Part shown: in pieces, positions 38,300 through 48,175 of the stretch | How the letters are laid out: each line of letters begins with the position of its first letter | How positions within the stretch are numbered: position 1 is the first letter of the stretch | NCBI GenBank assembly: GCA_902574425.1 | Contig: CACGNA010000008.1 | Span: 1-54,945, forward strand | Direction: 5' to 3' | Length of the DNA stretch: 54,945 bases | From: an uncultured Prochlorococcus sp. | GTDB lineage: Bacteria; Cyanobacteriota; Cyanobacteriia; PCC-6307; Cyanobiaceae | Position numbers and translations under genes: made by a program | Notes under the pieces: model-generated | Told to the model about the DNA's origin: nothing | Database searches by the model: none | Seen by the model: the letters and a program-made list of their open reading frames with translations, nothing else

Positions 38300-39496
38300 T
38301 TAAAACCATTCTGTCTCAGCATTATCTTTTTCGTTAGTATCATCAAGTGGAGTGGTTCTATCAAATTTCATTGATATGCTTTTTCCTTGCTCACCTGATA
38401 TATCCAAAGCTTTAATATCGTATTTTTGAGTGCCGTCTCTAAATGGAACTTGAATTCTAAAAGTTCCATCAGCAGCAAGGGGGACATCTTCTCCGCCAAT
38501 TGTGAGTTTTGCAGAAGGTTCAGTAGCTCCATAAACAATTAATTCAGCATCTGCAACAAGCCAAAAAGATCTATTTTTAATGATTCCACTTCCAGATTCA
38601 TTTAAACCTGAAGACCATTTACCAGCACCTGAATCAGTAAGATTATCATTTAGATTTGTTGAATTTACATTTTCCATAAATTCTTCTGAACCAACTTTCC
38701 TTCTAAGAGGGATGTTAGTTGCTGCTTGATATAACCTTTCATGAATACCATTTTGTTCTGAAGCTACAGGATTTGAAATATCTGCAGTTGACTCTGAAGT
38801 ACTATCCAAATTGAAAGGTACGAATTTGTCAAGAATCATCTCAGAAGGATGGGATCCAGGAACATGACTGATTGAAGAGAATGCTAAAGACATCCATTTA
38901 AAACCATATTTGTAACCTAATTCAACCTTATAGTCTTTATCTGCAAGTGGGATTGGTAAGTACCACTCAGTACTATAACTATCTACTGCTATCTCCCTTA
39001 GTGTTCCTTGATTTAGGTTGATTCCGTTAGAACCAGATGCATCTAATAATCGTAAACATAATTTATTTGCTCCCAAAGATTGTGCTTTCTCTCGGTCGGA
39101 ATCAGAAATTTGCCAAAAAACGTATGCCCAATCTGGATCCCGGGGTAAAAAAACTACATTTGTTTTAACTTCTTCACTATTGTTTAAGGTGTTAGAGTTA
39201 AAAGCATTCTCAGAATTTGACTTGGGTGTAGTGATATTTGTTTTCTTAGCGGATTTTTCTTGATATTTCAATATTAAGTCAACTAAAACAGCCTTTGTTT
39301 TACGACTATATAAGGGTACTGATAATTTGCTTGCTTCTTGACGTAATTGTCTGAGGGTTAGTGAGAGTAATTGATCTTTATTCATGATCCCATCAGCCAC
39401 TTTAAAATCTCCGTTTTTGTTTGGGATCAGTATGTTCTTTTTTTTTGGCATTTGTGTGTCTTTTAGCCCTGTCGTCAGGATCCTCTGACTACTCAA
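38300..39496 (-). CDS. DUF4912-domain protein with N-terminal Rho-N/SAP-like segment
   Basis: LLSLTLRQLRQEASKLSVPLYSRKTKAVLVDLILKYQ; VVFLPRDPDWAYVFWQISDSDREKAQSLG; likely start ATG of MPKKKN. Confidence 0.82.
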   Translation of the reverse strand: MSSQRILTTGLKDTQMPKKKNILIPNKNGDFKVADGIMNKDQLLSLTLRQLRQEASKLSVPLYSRKTKAVLVDLILKYQEKSAKKTNITTPKSNSENAFNSNTLNNSEEVKTNVVFLPRDPDWAYVFWQISDSDREKAQSLGANKLCLRLLDASGSNGINLNQGTLREIAVDSYSTEWYLPIPLADKDYKVELGYKYGFKWMSLAFSSISHVPGSHPSEMILDKFVPFNLDSTSESTADISNPVASEQNGIHERLYQAATNIPLRRKVGSEEFMENVNSTNLNDNLTDSGAGKWSSGLNESGSGIIKNRSFWLVADAELIVYGATEPSAKLTIGGEDVPLAADGTFRIQVPFRDGTQKYDIKALDISGEQGKSISMKFDRTTPLDDTNEKDNAETEWF

Positions 39497-39670
39497 AAAT
39501 TTATAAAATTAGTATTTCTCGTCAAAACAGTTGGTAATAAAGGAATTAATTAATTTTCAGAGTTTGTTTAAATGTAAATTAATTTTCTTTTTTTTTAAAT
39601 TTTATTACCTGAATTTGTTAACGACTCAACAAATATATATTTTTTCTTCGGGATCAATGTAGGACGATTT

Positions 39671-40024
39671 CTAACTTTGTTGAACTAGAAGTACTAAATC
39701 ATCAATGTCTAAATCCTCAATATTTTTACCTATTCTTTTAGAAAAAGTATTTAACTTTTTTGCAGTAGATTCTAATTGCTTATAAAAAAGGTCACTAAAT
39801 TTTTTATCATCAAATTTATTGGATTGATAATCACACCATTCTCGAAGAGGATTTTTATCACTTAATTCAGAACTTTTATCTGCAGTTATGATTTTAAAAA
39901 TCTGGAGGCAATGAGCAAGTATTCTTACATGATGTTTCTGCATTATTGGTAGATCTAGAGTCTCTATTTCTTGAATAGTTTGCATGTTTAAGGGGTTAGA
40001 CAAGGGATCAAGATGATTAGACAT
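39671..40024 (-). CDS. Conserved hypothetical protein divergent from sufB
   Basis: 117 aa helical ORF (LDLPIMQKHHVRILAHCLQIFKIIT), good coding character, no antisense competitor. Confidence 0.65.
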   Translation of the reverse strand: MSNHLDPLSNPLNMQTIQEIETLDLPIMQKHHVRILAHCLQIFKIITADKSSELSDKNPLREWCDYQSNKFDDKKFSDLFYKQLESTAKKLNTFSKRIGKNIEDLDIDDLVLLVQQS

Positions 40025-40112
40025 TAATTTTTAGTTTTAATAAAGGGAAAAAACTCAATATTGGGGGTATCTTTCGTTTAGAGTATATAAAGCTAATTGT
40101 AATAAGTTATTC

Positions 40113-41564
40113 TTGGATAACATGGTCAACGAAAATTTAGTTAAAGATGTAGTAAAAGAGCCTTACAAATACGGTTTCGTTACTGATATTGAAACTGAAA
40201 AAATTGCAAAGGGATTAAATGAAGACATAGTTAGACTTATTTCACAAAAAAAAGACGAGCCAAAATACCTTCTTGATTTTAGATTAAAAGCTTTTAAAAA
40301 ATGGCAAAAAATGGATGAACCTGATTGGGCAGAATTGGGATACAAACAAATCGATTATCAAGATATAATTTATTACTCTGCTCCCAAACAAAAAGAGAAA
40401 ATTTCTAGTTTGGATGAAGTTGATCCTAAACTTCTTGAGACTTTTGACAAATTAGGAATACCTCTTACCGAGCAGAAAAAACTCACAAATGTAGCAGTAG
40501 ATGCAGTCTTTGATAGTGTTTCTATAGCTACAACTTTTAGAGAAGAACTTGCTGAACATGGAGTTATATTCTGCTCAATCAGTGAAGCAGTAAAAAATCA
40601 CTCGGATTTGATTGAAAGATATTTAGGTACAGTGGTTCCAGCTAGTGATAATTATTTTGCAGCACTAAATTCTGCTGTTTTTAGTGATGGTTCTTTTGTT
40701 TATATCCCAAAAGGTGTTACATGTCCCATGGACCTATCTTCCTACTTCAGAATTAATAGTGGAGATTCTGGACAATTTGAGAGAACACTTATCATTGCTG
40801 AAGAATCAAGTTCTGTAAGTTATTTAGAAGGTTGTACAGCGCCAATGTTTGATACAAATACCCTACATGCTGCCGTTGTGGAACTCATAGCTCTAGATGA
40901 TGCTTCAATAAAATATTCAACAGTACAAAATTGGTATTCCGGGAATGAAGAAGGTGTTGGGGGCATTTTTAATTTTGTCACCAAGAGAGGAAAATGTTTA
41001 GGTAAAAGAAGTAAAATTAGTTGGTCTCAAGTTGAAACAGGATCTGCAATTACATGGAAATATCCTAGTTGTCTCCTATTAGGGGAAGAATCTGTAGGAG
41101 AATTTTATTCAGTAGCACTCACTAATAATCTTCAGCAAGCAGATACCGGCACAAAAATGATCCATATTGGCCCTAAAACCAAGTCTACTATTGTAAGCAA
41201 AGGTATCAGTGCAGGTAATTCAACAAATAGCTATAGAGGCCTTGTGAAAATGGGAACAAAAGCTACAGGATCAAGAAATTACAGTCAATGTGATTCAATG
41301 TTAATAGGGGATCAGGCTTCTGCAAATACATTCCCATACATCAAATCTCAACAACCCAATTCTGAAATTGAGCATGAAGCAAGCACATGTAGAATCTCTG
41401 AAGATCAACTTTTTTATCTCCAAAGCAGAGGTATAGAATTTGAGGAGGCAATATCTATGATGGTCAGTGGTTTCTGCAGAGATGTATTTAATCAATTACC
41501 TATGGAATTTGCTGCTGAGGCAGATAAGTTACTGGCACTTAAACTAGAGGGATCAGTAGGTTAA
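40113..41564 (+). CDS. sufB: Fe-S cluster assembly scaffold SufB
   Basis: [63 protein letters not shown]-type region, [22 protein letters not shown]. Likely start ATG 40122. Confidence 0.97.
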   Translation: MDNMVNENLVKDVVKEPYKYGFVTDIETEKIAKGLNEDIVRLISQKKDEPKYLLDFRLKAFKKWQKMDEPDWAELGYKQIDYQDIIYYSAPKQKEKISSLDEVDPKLLETFDKLGIPLTEQKKLTNVAVDAVFDSVSIATTFREELAEHGVIFCSISEAVKNHSDLIERYLGTVVPASDNYFAALNSAVFSDGSFVYIPKGVTCPMDLSSYFRINSGDSGQFERTLIIAEESSSVSYLEGCTAPMFDTNTLHAAVVELIALDDASIKYSTVQNWYSGNEEGVGGIFNFVTKRGKCLGKRSKISWSQVETGSAITWKYPSCLLLGEESVGEFYSVALTNNLQQADTGTKMIHIGPKTKSTIVSKGISAGNSTNSYRGLVKMGTKATGSRNYSQCDSMLIGDQASANTFPYIKSQQPNSEIEHEASTCRISEDQLFYLQSRGIEFEEAISMMVSGFCRDVFNQLPMEFAAEADKLLALKLEGSVG

Positions 41565-41585
41565 TTAATCAATTTCTAAACCGAA

Positions 41586-42371
41586 ATGCAAAGTCAAATG
41601 AAAGAATCAGATCCAATATTAGAAATTGACAATCTTTTTGCATCTACTGATAATCTTCCAATTTTAAAGGGGGTTTCACTTACTGTTTATCCAGGAGAAA
41701 TCCATGCCATTATGGGAAGAAATGGCTGTGGTAAAAGTACTCTTTCCAAAATCATTGCAGGGCACCCCTCTTATAACACTACAAATGGTGATATAAAATT
41801 TTTAGGTGAAAATATCAACTCTCTAGAACCCGAAGAAAGATCTCAATCAGGAATTTTCCTTGGTTTCCAATATCCAATAGAAATTCCAGGCGTTAGTAAT
41901 CTTGAATTTCTTAGAGTTTCAACGAATGCTAGAAGAAAATTCCTTAACAAAGAAGAATTAGACACTTTTGATTTTGAGGAATTAGTTAAAGAAAAGTTAG
42001 AACTTGTGAAAATGGATCAGGCATTCTTATCAAGGAGTGTGAATCAGGGATTTTCTGGAGGTGAAAAGAAAAGAAATGAAATTCTGCAGATGGCTTTACT
42101 TGAGCCCAAGATAGCAATATTAGATGAGACCGATTCTGGTCTAGATATTGATGCTCTTAGAATAGTCGCATCAGGAATTAAAAAAATATCTAATACACAA
42201 ACTGGAATTATATTAATTACTCACTACCAAAGATTACTAGATGAAATTGAACCAAATTATGTACATGTTATGGCAGACGGACAAATTATAAAAACTGGTG
42301 GGAGTGATCTTGCATTAGAACTTGAAAAAAAAGGTTATGAATGGACTGATAACTTTGTCAAAGATACTTAA
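41586..42371 (+). CDS. sufC: Fe-S assembly ATPase SufC
   Basis: [59 protein letters not shown]. Confidence 0.97.
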   Translation: MQSQMKESDPILEIDNLFASTDNLPILKGVSLTVYPGEIHAIMGRNGCGKSTLSKIIAGHPSYNTTNGDIKFLGENINSLEPEERSQSGIFLGFQYPIEIPGVSNLEFLRVSTNARRKFLNKEELDTFDFEELVKEKLELVKMDQAFLSRSVNQGFSGGEKKRNEILQMALLEPKIAILDETDSGLDIDALRIVASGIKKISNTQTGIILITHYQRLLDEIEPNYVHVMADGQIIKTGGSDLALELEKKGYEWTDNFVKDT

Positions 42372-42375
42372 ATAA

Positions 42376-43593
42376 ATGGAAATTATTGAAAAAATAAAAA
42401 CCAATAAATTAGTTGAAAATCAAACAGAAATACAAAAAATCTGTCTTCATAAATTAGAATCAAGTCCACTCCCTAATCCTAAAAGTGAACTATGGAGACT
42501 TTCAAATAAGTCAAAATTTTCAAACTTTTTAGACTATTCGGTCAATAAAAAAGATCTGAAATTTGATACACCCTATCCGAAAAATTCTCAAAGTATTATT
42601 AGATTAATAATTGGTGAGAATTGCCAAATTAAGCTAATTGAGGAAAATTATTCAATACAGCAATTAAGTGAGGATGAATTAGATAAATATATTCAAGAAC
42701 AGATATCCTGTTTTGATCAAAACGAAAATTGGAGTGACCTTTTAAATCTGTCTTTAAGTTGTAAAAAGAATATCTTGGGATTAAAAATAAATGGATCAAA
42801 AATCCCTCCTATTGAAATCTTTAGTCATGCATCAAGTAACTCTTTAAACGCAAAAACCCTGGTAATATTTTTAGAAAAGAATTGCGATATTGAATTATTA
42901 CAAGTAAATCTTGGCAAAGAAAAATCTTCATTATCTCAATCAACGTTCTTTTGCTTAAAAGAAAATAGTTCCGTAAATCATGGTGTTGTTTCTTACGGTG
43001 AAAACGGATCAAATTTATTAAATTCTCTCAATGTAATTCAACAAAAAAATAGCGAATACAACTTGGGATCTTTACATTTCAAATTCAATTATGCAAGATT
43101 TGAAATTAATATTAAGCAATCTGAAGGAAACGCTAAAACCAATATCAAAGGTATGCAAATAACAAAAAAAGATGAACAAATTTCTACTTATACCAAAATA
43201 GATTTTAATGGCCCAAATGGATTTCTTGATCAAATCAACAAATCACTTGCTGACGATAAATCACATGCAATATTTGAAGGTTCAATAATAGTTCCGAAAA
43301 TTGCTCAGAGAACTAATGCTTCCCAATTAAGCAGAAATTTACTTTTATCAGATCTCGCACAAATAGATACCAAACCTCAATTAGAAATAATTGCTGATGA
43401 TGTCAAATGCAAACATGGAGCTACAATTTCGCAACTAAATGAAGAAGAACTTTTTTATATGCGAACAAGAGGGATCACATTAGCAGAAGCAAGTAAACTA
43501 CAATTAAGTTCTTACTTTCAAGAAATAATTTCATTTATTCCCATTTCAAAAGATAGATGGGATTTGCTTGATAAACTTTTAAATGAGAATTAA
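42376..43593 (+). CDS. sufD: Fe-S assembly protein SufD
   Basis: Position between sufC and sufS; DVKCKHGATISQLNEEELFYMRTRGITLAEASKLQL. Confidence 0.95.
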   Translation: MEIIEKIKTNKLVENQTEIQKICLHKLESSPLPNPKSELWRLSNKSKFSNFLDYSVNKKDLKFDTPYPKNSQSIIRLIIGENCQIKLIEENYSIQQLSEDELDKYIQEQISCFDQNENWSDLLNLSLSCKKNILGLKINGSKIPPIEIFSHASSNSLNAKTLVIFLEKNCDIELLQVNLGKEKSSLSQSTFFCLKENSSVNHGVVSYGENGSNLLNSLNVIQQKNSEYNLGSLHFKFNYARFEINIKQSEGNAKTNIKGMQITKKDEQISTYTKIDFNGPNGFLDQINKSLADDKSHAIFEGSIIVPKIAQRTNASQLSRNLLLSDLAQIDTKPQLEIIADDVKCKHGATISQLNEEELFYMRTRGITLAEASKLQLSSYFQEIISFIPISKDRWDLLDKLLNEN

Positions 43594-44846
43594 TGGAAAC
43601 GATTCAAAATTTTCCTGAAATAACGAAAAAAGACTTTCCTCTTTTAAATAAGAACTTAAAAAGTAATGAGCAAATCATTTATTTAGACCATGCTGCAACA
43701 ACTCAAAAACCAATACAAGTCTTAAAAAAAATTGATTATTATTATAGAAACTTTAATGCCAATGTACACAGAGGCGCACATCAATTAAGTGCAAAAGCAA
43801 CAGAAGAATTTGAAAATGCAAGATATTTAATTAGCAAATATATAAAAGCGAATTCAACAAAAGAAATTATTTTCACAAGAAATGCCACTGAAGCAATAAA
43901 TCTAGCGGCTAGATCATGGGGCGAATCTTCATTAAGAGAAAACGATGAAATTCTCTTATCAATAATGGAGCATCATAGCAATATTGTTCCATGGCAAATG
44001 ATTGCAGCAAAAAATAAATGCAAATTAAAATTTATAGGTATAGACAAAAATGGGAAATTAGATATAGACGATTTTAAATCAAAACTAACATCCAGAACTA
44101 AGCTTGTTAGCCTAGTACATGTTAGTAATACTCTAGGTTGCTGTAATCCAATCAAAGAGATAACTAAATTAGCCAAACAAAAAGGTTCTTTAGTTTTAAT
44201 AGACGCATGTCAAAGTTTGGCGCATCAAAAACTAGATGTAATCGATCTTGATATAGATTTCTTAGCAGGATCAGGACATAAACTTTGCGGTCCTACAGGT
44301 ATTGGTTTCCTCTGGTCAAGAAAAGAAATCCTAGAAAAGATTCCTCCTCTCTTTGGAGGTGGCGAAATGATTCAAGATGTTTTTGAAGAGACAAGTACTT
44401 GGGCAGAGCTACCTCATAAATTTGAAGCTGGAACCCCAGCCATTGCAGAAGCAATAGGTCTTGCAGAAGCAATTAATTATATAAGCACTATTGGATTGGA
44501 TGAAATTCATGAATATGAAAAGACTATTACTAAATATTTATTTGAAAAATTAAATAAAATAGAAAATGTTGAAATTTTAGGTCCATCGCCGGAGATAGAT
44601 CCAGACAGAGCATCACTTGCCACCTTTTATATAAAAAATATACATTCAAACGATATTGCAGAAATTCTTGATTCAAAAGGAATTTGCATCAGAAGCGGAC
44701 ATCATTGCTGTCAACCTCTTCACAGATACATTGGAATTAAATCAACAGCAAGAATTAGCATGAATTTCACAACCAACAAGGAAGAAATTGATATTTTCAT
44801 AGAAAAATTAAAAGATACCATTGATTTTCTAAAAATAAATTCTTAA
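43593..44846 (+). CDS. sufS: Cysteine desulfurase SufS
   Basis: IIYLDHAATTQKPIQVL, NANVHRGAHQLSAKAT, SMEHHSNIVPWQ, AGSGHKLCGPTGIGFLW, IRSGHHCCQPLH; overlaps the sufD stop. Confidence 0.97.
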   Translation: METIQNFPEITKKDFPLLNKNLKSNEQIIYLDHAATTQKPIQVLKKIDYYYRNFNANVHRGAHQLSAKATEEFENARYLISKYIKANSTKEIIFTRNATEAINLAARSWGESSLRENDEILLSIMEHHSNIVPWQMIAAKNKCKLKFIGIDKNGKLDIDDFKSKLTSRTKLVSLVHVSNTLGCCNPIKEITKLAKQKGSLVLIDACQSLAHQKLDVIDLDIDFLAGSGHKLCGPTGIGFLWSRKEILEKIPPLFGGGEMIQDVFEETSTWAELPHKFEAGTPAIAEAIGLAEAINYISTIGLDEIHEYEKTITKYLFEKLNKIENVEILGPSPEIDPDRASLATFYIKNIHSNDIAEILDSKGICIRSGHHCCQPLHRYIGIKSTARISMNFTTNKEEIDIFIEKLKDTIDFLKINS

Positions 44847-46768
44847 ATATTCAAAGCATTTTTTAAAAAATCCTGAGATTTTTGCATTACTACTTCTTTA
44901 GTTTCTATATTTTTAAACCCGTGCCCTTCATTTTCAAAAAAAATAACTTCTGAATATTTATTATTCCGAATCAAAATTTCTTGAATTTTTAAAGTTTGTT
45001 TATAAGAAATAACTGTATCTTTTCTTCCATGAAACAATAAGATAGGTTTTTTTATTTTGTTAATATTATTTATAGGCGATCTATTTATGTAATCATCATG
45101 ATTTTTTGCATAATTTCCTACCAAAGAATTTAAATAATCTTTTTCAAACCTATGGGTGTTGTAATGCATATCCTTCAAATCAATAACAGGATATTTACAT
45201 ATTGCAGCTGTAAAAATAGACCCATATAACAAACAATTTAGGGCAGTTAATCCACCAGCACTATTACCAGAAATTACTACTTTTTCACTATCAACCAGAT
45301 TTGATTTAGTTAATTCAAGAGCTAGTGCTTTGCAATCATAAGAATCAACAATACCCCACTTATAATTCAACCTCTCTCTATATTCTTTGCCAAATCCTGA
45401 TGATCCTCCATAATTAACTTCAGCAACAAAAAATCCCTTCGAGGTCCAATATTGAACTTCAGAATTATAGGATCCATCAAAAAATGAAGTTGGTCCGCTG
45501 TGAGCTCTAACAAGGAGCGGTGGCTTTCTAAAATTTTCAACAAGCGGTTTATAAAGAAAAGAATGAGTAGATTGATCTTCAAAACCTTTAAACCAAAAAG
45601 ATTCAGGCTTTGAACAATCTTGTATATGTACAACATTTATTTCCTCAATAAAATTTGATGAAACTTTTTCTGCAAAATCAATTTCAACTAAATTCGACAA
45701 AAAATCAAATCCATAACCTTTAAAAACTACTTTCTTCTGAAAAGCACTAAAGTCACTTACTGCAGTAAACGGAGTAGAAAATTCTTTTACAAATTCAAGA
45801 TCTTTATATTGTTCCACTATCAAATTATTTTCTTTTTTTGCTAAACAAAATAAATTTTTGATAGTCCCTGAAAAAAATGTTATTCCCGAGACCCATTGCG
45901 GCTCTCCATATTCAATCAAATTTTTCTCTACTCTTTTCTTAATAAAAATACTCTCAATTTCACTTACATCTAAAAACAATAAGTTCCACCATCCAGAACT
46001 ATCTTCAGAACATACTAAAAGTTTTTCACTTATCCAATGAGGTTGAAAAAAAGAAACATTTTTATTGGCATTAACTAGCTTGTGTGAGAATTTTTTTATT
46101 TTTTTTATCTGTCCATTAAAGTCTATTTGAGCAAAGAAAAGCTCATTTTTTTCCCAGGGCATATATTGAGAATCCCACTCGATCCAAGAAAGTAAGCTAG
46201 CAGAATTATTAGAAGATAAATCTCCGGCGAAATTTTTAAATTTTTTTATTTGATGAATATCTTGTTTAGTTTTTTGCAAGTTTAGAGAAAATAAATAATC
46301 TCTATTATTTATTTCGCAAATACCATACAAGAAATTTTTTTCAGAAATAACAAATGAAGAATCGAAATTGCCATCAATTGATTTAGATAGTTGTCTAGGT
46401 TCTTGAACTGAATCAAGATACTTATTTCGACTGCTATCATTTGAAGCTACCTCTTTAAAAATTTGAAACCATACCGCCTTTGAAAACTGATCTATCCATA
46501 TCAAATAAAATTTTTTTTTAAAATCTATACATTTATAAGATTTACCACCATATCCATGAAAGTTATTTTTAATTTTATATTTTTTACTAGTTAATTTTTG
46601 AGGCAATGCATCTTTGTCATTAAATGGTCTTGCAAAAATAGCATTTTGATTGTGACTTTCACCAACAACATCAATCCAAAAAATGATATCCCTAATAATA
46701 GTTAATTCCTTAAAAGCTTTTTTTTTAGATACATTTTGCCTAACTTTTAACTTATCATTATTACTCAT
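44843..46768 (-). CDS. S9-family prolyl oligopeptidase-like peptidase
   Basis: Beta-propeller-like N-terminus; VISGNSAGGLTALNCLLYGSIFTAAICKYPVIDL, LLFHGRKDTVI, FENEGHGF catalytic Ser/Asp/His context. Confidence 0.9.
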   Translation of the reverse strand: MSNNDKLKVRQNVSKKKAFKELTIIRDIIFWIDVVGESHNQNAIFARPFNDKDALPQKLTSKKYKIKNNFHGYGGKSYKCIDFKKKFYLIWIDQFSKAVWFQIFKEVASNDSSRNKYLDSVQEPRQLSKSIDGNFDSSFVISEKNFLYGICEINNRDYLFSLNLQKTKQDIHQIKKFKNFAGDLSSNNSASLLSWIEWDSQYMPWEKNELFFAQIDFNGQIKKIKKFSHKLVNANKNVSFFQPHWISEKLLVCSEDSSGWWNLLFLDVSEIESIFIKKRVEKNLIEYGEPQWVSGITFFSGTIKNLFCLAKKENNLIVEQYKDLEFVKEFSTPFTAVSDFSAFQKKVVFKGYGFDFLSNLVEIDFAEKVSSNFIEEINVVHIQDCSKPESFWFKGFEDQSTHSFLYKPLVENFRKPPLLVRAHSGPTSFFDGSYNSEVQYWTSKGFFVAEVNYGGSSGFGKEYRERLNYKWGIVDSYDCKALALELTKSNLVDSEKVVISGNSAGGLTALNCLLYGSIFTAAICKYPVIDLKDMHYNTHRFEKDYLNSLVGNYAKNHDDYINRSPINNINKIKKPILLFHGRKDTVISYKQTLKIQEILIRNNKYSEVIFFENEGHGFKNIETKEVVMQKSQDFLKNALNI

Positions 46769-46847
46769 TTAAAAAACTATAAAGAAAGTAAATTAAAGTG
46801 CTAGTATTTTTATAGCTAAAGTCTTTACTAAAAACTTTTTTTTTAAC

Positions 46848-47453
46848 GTGGCAAACCATTTTTCAAAACTTGCAAAAAAGTCAAGAACGAATGGGAACTC
46901 GGAAAATATTGCAAAAGAACAAACAGGTAAGCCATCTCTAGAAATTTATAAACTTGGTGATGATGTTTTAAGACAAAATTCCCAAAGAATAACTAAGGTT
47001 GATGAATCGATTAGAAAACTTACTAGAGAAATGCTTCAAAGTATGTATGCAGCTAAAGGAATTGGACTTGCTGCACCTCAAATTGGAATTAATAAAGAGC
47101 TTCTTGTCATAGATGTAAATTTTGAAGATTCAGCAGCAGAACCCTTAATCTTAATTAATCCAGAAATTACAGACTATGGATCAACTCTTAATTCATACGA
47201 AGAAGGCTGTTTGAGTATTCCAGGTGTCTATTTGAATGTCGTAAGACCATCAACTGTAAAATTAAAATTTAGAGATGAAATGGGGAGACCACGTAAAATG
47301 AAAGCAGATGGACTTCTAGCTAGGTGTATTCAACACGAAATGGATCACTTAAATGGAATATTATTTGTTGATAGAGTTACATCAAAAGATGATTTAAACA
47401 AAGAACTTATAAAAGAAGGGTTTCACGAAAAAGATGTAATTTCTATTAATTAA
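46848..47453 (+). CDS. def: Peptide deformylase
   Basis: GIGLAAPQIGI, EEGCLSIPGVY, QHEMDHLNGILFVDRV; GTG start. Confidence 0.97.
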   Translation: MANHFSKLAKKSRTNGNSENIAKEQTGKPSLEIYKLGDDVLRQNSQRITKVDESIRKLTREMLQSMYAAKGIGLAAPQIGINKELLVIDVNFEDSAAEPLILINPEITDYGSTLNSYEEGCLSIPGVYLNVVRPSTVKLKFRDEMGRPRKMKADGLLARCIQHEMDHLNGILFVDRVTSKDDLNKELIKEGFHEKDVISIN

Positions 47454-47456
47454 TTA

Positions 47457-47798
47457 ATGACTGAAACTACAATATTTCAAAAAATAATTAATGAAGAAAT
47501 TCCCTGCGATAAGCTTTATGAAGATGAGTTTTGTATTGCATTTAATGATATCCAGGCGCAAGCTCCAGTTCATTTTTTAGTGATTCCTAAAAAGCCAATT
47601 ATAAGTTTATTAGAGTGTATTGAAGAAGATGCAAATTTATTAGGGCATTTACTATTTGTAGGTAGCAAAATAGCTAAGTCAAAAAATTTAACTAATTGGA
47701 GAACAGTAATTAATTCTGGAGCAGAATCCGGACAAACAGTTTTTCATTTACATATTCATTTTTTATCTGGAAGAAAAATGAATTGGCCCCCAGGTTAA
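47457..47798 (+). CDS. HIT-family hydrolase
   Basis: IFQKIINEEIPCDKLYEDEFCIAFNDIQAQAPVHFLVIPKKPI and FHLHIHFLSGRKMNWPPG. Confidence 0.95.
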   Translation: MTETTIFQKIINEEIPCDKLYEDEFCIAFNDIQAQAPVHFLVIPKKPIISLLECIEEDANLLGHLLFVGSKIAKSKNLTNWRTVINSGAESGQTVFHLHIHFLSGRKMNWPPG

Positions 47799-47848
47799 AA
47801 AAGCTCTCGAAAGAAATGTTTATGGGTTATAAATAAGTAAAAAGTAAA

Positions 47849-48127
47849 ATGAATACACCAAATTCCATAAAGACAGAATCCAAAAATTTATTAAATTTAA
47901 TTTCAAAAAATTGGGAAGAATTAGATGATTCCCAGAAATTAATATTAACTAAAATTTGGAAAGTTTTAACTTATAAATGGCAATTGCAGATTTTATTCAA
48001 TTTGCCCTTTTTACTTTGGTTCGCATTGGACAAATCCATACCACAAGTGCATGAATTCGATATAGCTATGTTAAGCTACCTTAACGTTCCTGAATGGGCA
48101 CTTTCATTTTTGGGCTTTGGTAAATAG
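47849..48127 (+). CDS. Hypothetical protein with one TM-like segment
   Basis: 92 aa; WQLQILFNLPFLLWFALDKSIP; same strand as the ABC transporter downstream. Confidence 0.6.
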   Translation: MNTPNSIKTESKNLLNLISKNWEELDDSQKLILTKIWKVLTYKWQLQILFNLPFLLWFALDKSIPQVHEFDIAMLSYLNVPEWALSFLGFGK

Positions 48128-48175
48128 TGTTCATAAAAGATATAATTTATCTTAAAAAAGTAAATTAAAATATTA

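Noticed and set aside
39605-39640. Possible hairpin gtt...aac with flanking A/T runs (tttgtt / aacaaa)
   Set aside because: Short AT-only stem without an adequate U-tract; not supportable as a terminator.
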